A stretch of DNA of 10,377 nt, taken from Armatimonadota bacterium (lineage in GTDB: Bacteria; Armatimonadota; Hebobacteria; Hebobacterales; WVXJ01). A program made the position numbers and the translations under genes. This document shows positions 7,792 through 10,377 of the stretch, piece after piece; positions within the stretch are counted from its first letter, which is position 1, and the number at the start of each line of letters is the position of its first letter. The stretch covers positions 34,710-45,086 of the forward strand of contig WVXJ01000095.1 in NCBI GenBank assembly GCA_011773575.1, given 5' to 3'. Below the pieces are notes generated by a model. That model was not told the DNA's origin, did no database searches, and worked only from the letters and a program-made list of their open reading frames with translations.

Positions 7792-8334
7792 CTATCCTCC
7801 GTTGCTGACCGCACCTTGGAGCCTATTTCGAACTTGACTCACCTGAGGCAGGTCCAAGGCCACTCTCTCCGCAGTCTCGGCTGTTGCCTTGTCACAGACA
7901 CTTCCGAGCAAGTAAACCGTTCTTCCGACCGCACAGACACGGACGGCACCTTGACCTGTGGTCACACCCTCCTCGCTTAGAGCGTGCAGCACGGCTCTAG
8001 AAGTCGCTCTGTCATCCGCTGGAGGCTCCTCGATCGTGGTCTCACATGCCAGGACTGGGTAAGGCTCAACCAATACGCGCCTGCGTCGCTCAAAACGAAG
8101 GGCTTCGCGCGCCTTGAGCTGGTTGGTAACGCGCACTACGCCCGCAACCCGCCTCACAGCCTCTTCCGCCTTGCACTGCCGATATTCGTTCTTTACGCTG
8201 CCAGATAGTGTAATGCGTCCATCCCGGCAAGAAATCTTGATCCTGAAGCGGTCTGCCAGGTCGATGAACTCCCAAGCCAGTCGCAACCTTACTTTGAGCG
8301 CAATCCACCAGTCAGGCACCGTATGCATCCGCAC
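7792..8334 (-). CDS. Double BON-domain protein (OsmY-like fold)
   Basis: The 180-residue protein contains two BON domains (PF04972), small alpha/beta modules seen in OsmY and other proteins linked to membranes or osmotic stress. Domain 1 covers about residues 8-76, with the strand-loop signature DGRITLSGSVKNEYRQCKAE at 38-57 and a closing GVVRVTNQL at 65-73. Domain 2 covers about 106-174, with GRTVYLLGSVCDKATAETAE at 137-156 and VSQVRNRL at 165-172. No signal peptide or membrane segment is evident, so unlike OsmY it looks cytoplasmic. The start is GTG at 8334 or ATG at 8328. Neither has a good Shine-Dalgarno; the nearest, GAGG, is about 22 nt before the GTG. It is the first gene after the promoter and leader at 8335-8731 and ends 49 bp before proA. 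Its biochemical role is unknown. Confidence 0.8.
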   Translation of the reverse strand: MRMHTVPDWWIALKVRLRLAWEFIDLADRFRIKISCRDGRITLSGSVKNEYRQCKAEEAVRRVAGVVRVTNQLKAREALRFERRRRVLVEPYPVLACETTIEEPPADDRATSRAVLHALSEEGVTTGQGAVRVCAVGRTVYLLGSVCDKATAETAERVALDLPQVSQVRNRLQGAVSNGG

Positions 8335-8698
8335 GCATTTGATGGCAAATCTGAATCCTCACGCTTCACTTGCGCTGACCTTAAGCATCCGAGCAAATAA
8401 GAAACCCAGTTCCGGCCGTAAATATACGGCAGGAAGCTGGGTCAGTCTCTCTCACGCATCTCGGCGTTCAGCCGAGATACAAAGAGGCTAATAGCCTCCT
8501 AGTGCGCTCGCTTGAGCGCTCTTTGGCCACTCAAAAAGCGGCTCTCCTCTGTGTCACTGCTGATACCCAATCACCTCGAAATCGTGCACCCGGTCGCCAT
8601 TGCCGGTCAGTCTACATGCAGGGGACACCTCCATGCCGGACCGGCACGGACCGCGAAAAAAGCCCTCTACAGATGGCCGTTTTCGTTGAGATAGCATT
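8335..8698 (-). promoter_or_regulatory. Long structured 5' leader of the leftward operon, class not recognised
   Basis: About 360 nt separate the promoter from the BON-protein start, with no convincing gene. On the minus strand the second half holds four consecutive hairpins: stems 8504-8509/8514-8519, 8484-8490/8492-8498, 8458-8465/8471-8478, and the long one at 8405-8441. The first half contains a near-palindrome around 8631-8649 and repeated CCGG-rich segments. I looked for T-box (a common proline-operon control), SAM-I, TPP, cobalamin, FMN, glycine, guanidine and c-di-AMP riboswitch hallmarks and recognised none. The layout, with promoter, structured RNA, terminator-like stem and gene, is that of a leader that could attenuate transcription, but this is inference. 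Confidence 0.45.
8395..8441 (-). terminator. Terminator-like hairpin in the leader
   Basis: Read on the minus strand, CCCAG and TTCC pair with GGAA and CTGGG, continuing through an inner CCGTA/TACGG stem with a small AT loop (8405-8441). The stem is followed immediately by TTTCTTATTT (8395-8404). The U-rich tail on one side only points to leftward termination. It lies about 60 nt before the BON-protein start, so it is either an attenuator for that operon or the end of a separate short RNA begun at the 8699-8728 promoter. Confidence 0.5.
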
Positions 8699-8728
8699 AC
8701 CATAGCACTGACAGTCATACTCTGTCAA
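8699..8728 (-). promoter_or_regulatory. Sigma70-type promoter with extended -10
   Basis: On the minus strand a perfect -35 TTGACA (8723-8728) is followed after 18 bp by TATGGT (8699-8704), which is preceded by TGC (8705-8707), an extended -10. Transcription would start near 8691-8693 and run left into the leader of the BON/proA gene series. No competing promoter of similar quality was seen between here and the DUF3870-like gene. Confidence 0.6.
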
Positions 8729-8731
8729 GTG
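8706..8731. promoter_or_regulatory. Inverted repeat overlapping the promoter, possible operator
   Basis: CACTGACAG (8706-8714) and CTGTCAAGTG (8722-8731) are inverted copies, with one extra base in the right arm and a 7-bp spacer. The repeat covers the -35 element and the spacer, where a bound dimeric repressor would block RNA polymerase. Part of the match derives from the TTGACA box itself, so chance is possible. Confidence 0.35.
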
Positions 8732-8790
8732 TGCAAAGCATAGCCTTATCCTGAACGGCACACACTGCGGCCTACGCAAAACAAATGCTG

Positions 8791-9132
8791 TCATATACCT
8801 TCCCGGTAACTCTCCCAGCGGTCATTTGCCGCTCGCAAGGCCGCGACAATTGCATTCTGGGCCGGACCGAGATAGCGCACCGAAATCTCTGCCACTGCAT
8901 CCTCCAAGTTCTCGGAAAGTCTCATCCCCTTGAGTATCCTGCCTATGAAGTCGCTTGCCATGACAGGCACTAAGGTGCAGGATGCCGCGAGTATTATGCC
9001 TGTCTCCCGCTCCACCTCCAAGGCCACACCCACAGTACCGTACAGAGATTGCGCTGCCGTCTCTTCAGGTAGTTTCGCGTAACCAACCAACAGAATCGTT
9101 GTCGGTATCTTCTCCATCTCTTCGCTTGCCAC
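8791..9132 (-). CDS. DUF3870-family small protein
   Basis: This 113-residue protein reads like the DUF3870 family (PF12986), short proteins of unknown function. Its recognisable course is TTILLVGYAKLPEETAAQSL (11-30), then GVALEVERETGIILAASCTLV (30-54 region), then an amphipathic half ending RYLGPAQNAIVAALRAANDRW (86-106 region). No signal peptide or membrane helix is visible, so it should be cytoplasmic. The start is GTG at 9132, with AAAGGA unusually close upstream; ATG at 9117 is an alternative that still keeps the conserved part. It lies more than 450 bp upstream of the BON gene, with a promoter between, so it is probably a separate unit. The family is mostly known to me from Firmicutes and Synergistetes-like bacteria, a weak hint about the host. 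I cannot give it a function. Confidence 0.7.
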   Translation of the reverse strand: MASEEMEKIPTTILLVGYAKLPEETAAQSLYGTVGVALEVERETGIILAASCTLVPVMASDFIGRILKGMRLSENLEDAVAEISVRYLGPAQNAIVAALRAANDRWESYREGI

Positions 9133-9636
9133 TATCCTTTGCGAGAGTCCTACTTAACCCTTCTGTCATACAGAGCAAGGTCCCTTGTCTGTTTGATATA
9201 CTATCGCGATTTCATCTTCTCGTCATCGCCAATAGTAACTTCTGGGGCACACAACTGTGCTTCTGCGCGCGAAGTGCCTCGCGGGTGGATACTTTACTGA
9301 ATCTCTACTCATCCTCCACCGCTTCCATGATGACCCCGGCTTATCGGCCCACTCCGCGTTTTCTTAGGCGCCGCAGCCTCTTGTCCTACGAAGCCTCTTG
9401 TCCTATGAAGCCTTGGCGAAGTAGGATGGCGGAGTAGGATGGCGAAGGCGGCTCCCCCACCCCCGATAAATGGCTCAATCCTTTGACTTCCTTCAACAAT
9501 GCTCAGGAAAGGCCATGCGGGTCTTCCGCGCCTGCCTCGTTTCTCTCCTGCAGGGCGTGGTCTCCCCTGGGCTCCTTAGCCTCGGCGAAGGAGGCGGACC
9601 CCGCCGCTCCTATCCGCTTCTTTTCTGCCGCTCAAT
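9133..9636. other. Non-coding stretch with short repeats and hairpins
   Basis: No open frame here has convincing protein character on either strand. The stretch holds the tandem repeats at 9376-9452 and a hairpin at 9572-9593 (CTCCTT/AAGGAG). It must also contain the upstream region of the DUF3870-like gene, but I could not pick out a promoter with confidence. A TATACT at 9197-9202 faces right and has no clear -35 partner. Confidence 0.5.
9376..9452. repeat. Cluster of short tandem repeats (17-bp and 13-bp units)
   Basis: GCCTCTTGTCCTACGAA (9376-9392) is followed directly by a copy with one change (9393-9409). Next come GGCGAAGTAGGAT (9415-9427) and a one-change copy (9428-9440), then a partial unit GGCGAAGG. 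The two unit types share an inverted TCCTAC/GTAGGA core, so the element can fold back on itself. This resembles intergenic REP-like dispersed elements, but only one locus is visible. Confidence 0.6.
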
Positions 9637-10016
9637 GTGCAACAAACCCGTATGAATGGGTTTGTCGGCATTTACGCCGATGTCTGCCAGTGGGCCCATA
9701 ACTTGTATTCCGCAGTGCGTTTTTCGCTTGACTTCCTTCGCCTTCCAAGTGATGAATACGCCGACGTAACCACGTCACTGGAGGCACTGATGAGCGCCAT
9801 GCCGGGGATGCAAATAAGAGGAGCAGAGCAGGCGAGCGAGCCCGGGTCGATTGACTTCGATGCGGCCGTGGACGAGTTCCTCGAAGAGCTGACCAGCGCA
9901 GGAACTACTCCCCCGCCCCCGTCACCTCCGACCGCACCGACCCGAGGCAGTCTCGCAGATTCCTGGTGGATAAACGGGGGCGTGTGCCGCAACTGGAGGA
10001 AATCACGCGGGAGTAG
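9637..10016 (+). pseudogene. Frame-broken ORF of unknown function
   Basis: This is a possible gene or gene remnant on the plus strand, facing the right-edge gene. The frame from GTG 9637 (or ATG 9652) reads plausibly as protein up to about 9900, with an acidic segment SIDFDAAVDEFLEEL encoded around 9847-9891. It then becomes a run of prolines and low-complexity sequence. In the neighbouring frame the sequence from about 9903 reads naturally and ends RRFLVDKRGRVPQLEEITRE at a TAG (10014-10016). A single missing base in the C runs at 9910-9920 would join both halves into one protein of about 125 residues. Against a live gene, there is no Shine-Dalgarno, and ATG 9652 sits in the loop of a hairpin (9642-9665). 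I recognise no family. It may be a decayed gene, an assembly error or chance. Confidence 0.3.
9642..9680. other. Two adjacent hairpins
   Basis: ACAAACCC (9642-9649) pairs perfectly with GGGTTTGT (9658-9665) across an 8-nt loop. TCGGC (9665-9669) pairs with GCCGA (9676-9680) immediately after. No long T run follows on either strand, so neither is a typical intrinsic terminator. The first stem could still end leftward or rightward transcripts weakly. Confidence 0.4.
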
Positions 10017-10059
10017 GTCATCCAGTTCGGGGCTCTCTGCATTGAGGGAAGAGTATCGG

Positions 10060-10377
10060 CTATATCTGTTTTGTAAAAGCGAAGTCTATGCGGAATTCAC
10101 GGTTGGAGTCGAGTCCGGAGGTAGAATCCGACGGGAACTCAGACACGATAGCTCTAAGTGCCAATAGATTGTCTTCAGCCACAGCGCGATAGTATTGAAG
10201 ACCATAAGCATGAGCTGTTCCAAATGAGTCAAGTGTATCGGTCTTCAAGACAACCAACTCCAGCGCCTCTTGGGGGGAGACTGTCAGTCTGAGTCCGAGA
10301 ATAGCGCTATCGCTATTGTTATCGAGATTCTGATAATCTCGATCTTTCGCGTAGCGCACAACTGCAATCAATTTTTC
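10060..10377 (-). CDS. C-terminal end of a possible outer-membrane beta-barrel protein, cut by window edge
   Basis: The frame is open to the right edge and stops with TAG at 10060-10062, giving the last 105 residues of a longer protein. The sequence alternates short strands of hydrophobic and polar residues with turns rich in D, N, S and G: KLIAVVRYAKDRDYQ, SAILGLRLTVSP, ALELVVLKTDTL, AHAYGLQYYRAV, NLLALRAIVSEF and a final EFRIDFAFTKQI. This pattern, ending in a strand at the very C-terminus, is what outer-membrane barrels show, although the usual last aromatic residue is absent. No named family is recognised. If correct, the host has an outer membrane. It is convergent with the broken plus-strand ORF. 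Confidence 0.45.
   Translation of the reverse strand, partial: EKLIAVVRYAKDRDYQNLDNNSDSAILGLRLTVSPQEALELVVLKTDTLDSFGTAHAYGLQYYRAVAEDNLLALRAIVSEFPSDSTSGLDSNREFRIDFAFTKQI

Noticed and set aside
8554..8634. Possible 26-codon leader peptide (minus strand, ATG at 8634, TGA at 8554) inside the structured leader
   Set aside because: The codons look tolerable, but there is no Shine-Dalgarno, the frame is open well upstream of the ATG, and no run of regulatory codons (for example proline) is present.
8335..8698. Proline T-box or SAM riboswitch in the leader
   Set aside because: No T-box antiterminator consensus and no SAM-I core were found on the minus strand, so the leader is described only as structured.
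9376..9452. CRISPR array
   Set aside because: The repeats are 13-17 bp, adjacent without spacers of uniform length, and only two copies each; no cas genes are present.
9672..9992. Minus-strand open frame of 106 codons
   Set aside because: The translation is low-complexity Ser/Ala/Gly; the plus strand has the more protein-like reading.

Overview
The window is bacterial chromosomal DNA, with Shine-Dalgarno-led, tightly packed genes. By eye the G+C is in the mid-fifties percent. Nothing fixes the lineage. A DUF3870-type gene is a family I associate with Firmicutes/Synergistetes-like bacteria, and the truncated right-edge protein looks like the end of an outer-membrane beta-barrel. A diderm outside the Proteobacteria is a reasonable but weak guess.

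Almost all genes lie on the minus strand, so the reading order is right to left. (1) At the right edge is the C-terminal end of a possible outer-membrane barrel protein (10060-10377), facing a frame-broken plus-strand ORF (9637-10016). (2) Positions 9133-9636 hold no convincing gene but contain short tandem repeats and hairpins. (3) A DUF3870-like small protein lies at 8791-9132. (4) A strong sigma70-type promoter with an overlapping inverted repeat (about 8699-8731) is followed by a leader of roughly 360 nt. The leader has four successive hairpins, the last terminator-like. (5) An eight-gene leftward series follows: double-BON protein, ProA, a GCS2-family glutamate-cysteine-ligase-like enzyme, a SAM-dependent methyltransferase of unfamiliar type, a complete OpuC/ProU-type osmoprotectant ABC importer (ATPase with CBS pair, permease, lipoprotein), and an archaeal-type S-adenosylmethionine synthetase cut by the left edge.

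The central observation is this last series. The methyltransferase stop overlaps the ABC ATPase start, the ATPase overlaps the permease, and a SAM synthetase ends the run. A carboxylate-amine ligase (GCS2) sits just upstream, with ProA and a BON protein before it. This reads as a module that makes, and takes up, an N-methylated (betaine-like) amino-acid derivative, possibly one joined to or derived from glutamate. It resembles in outline the EgtA/EgtD plus EgtUV logic of ergothioneine and the methyltransferase plus SAM synthetase logic of halophile betaine synthesis. It lacks the signature enzymes of either, and the product is not known from the sequence.
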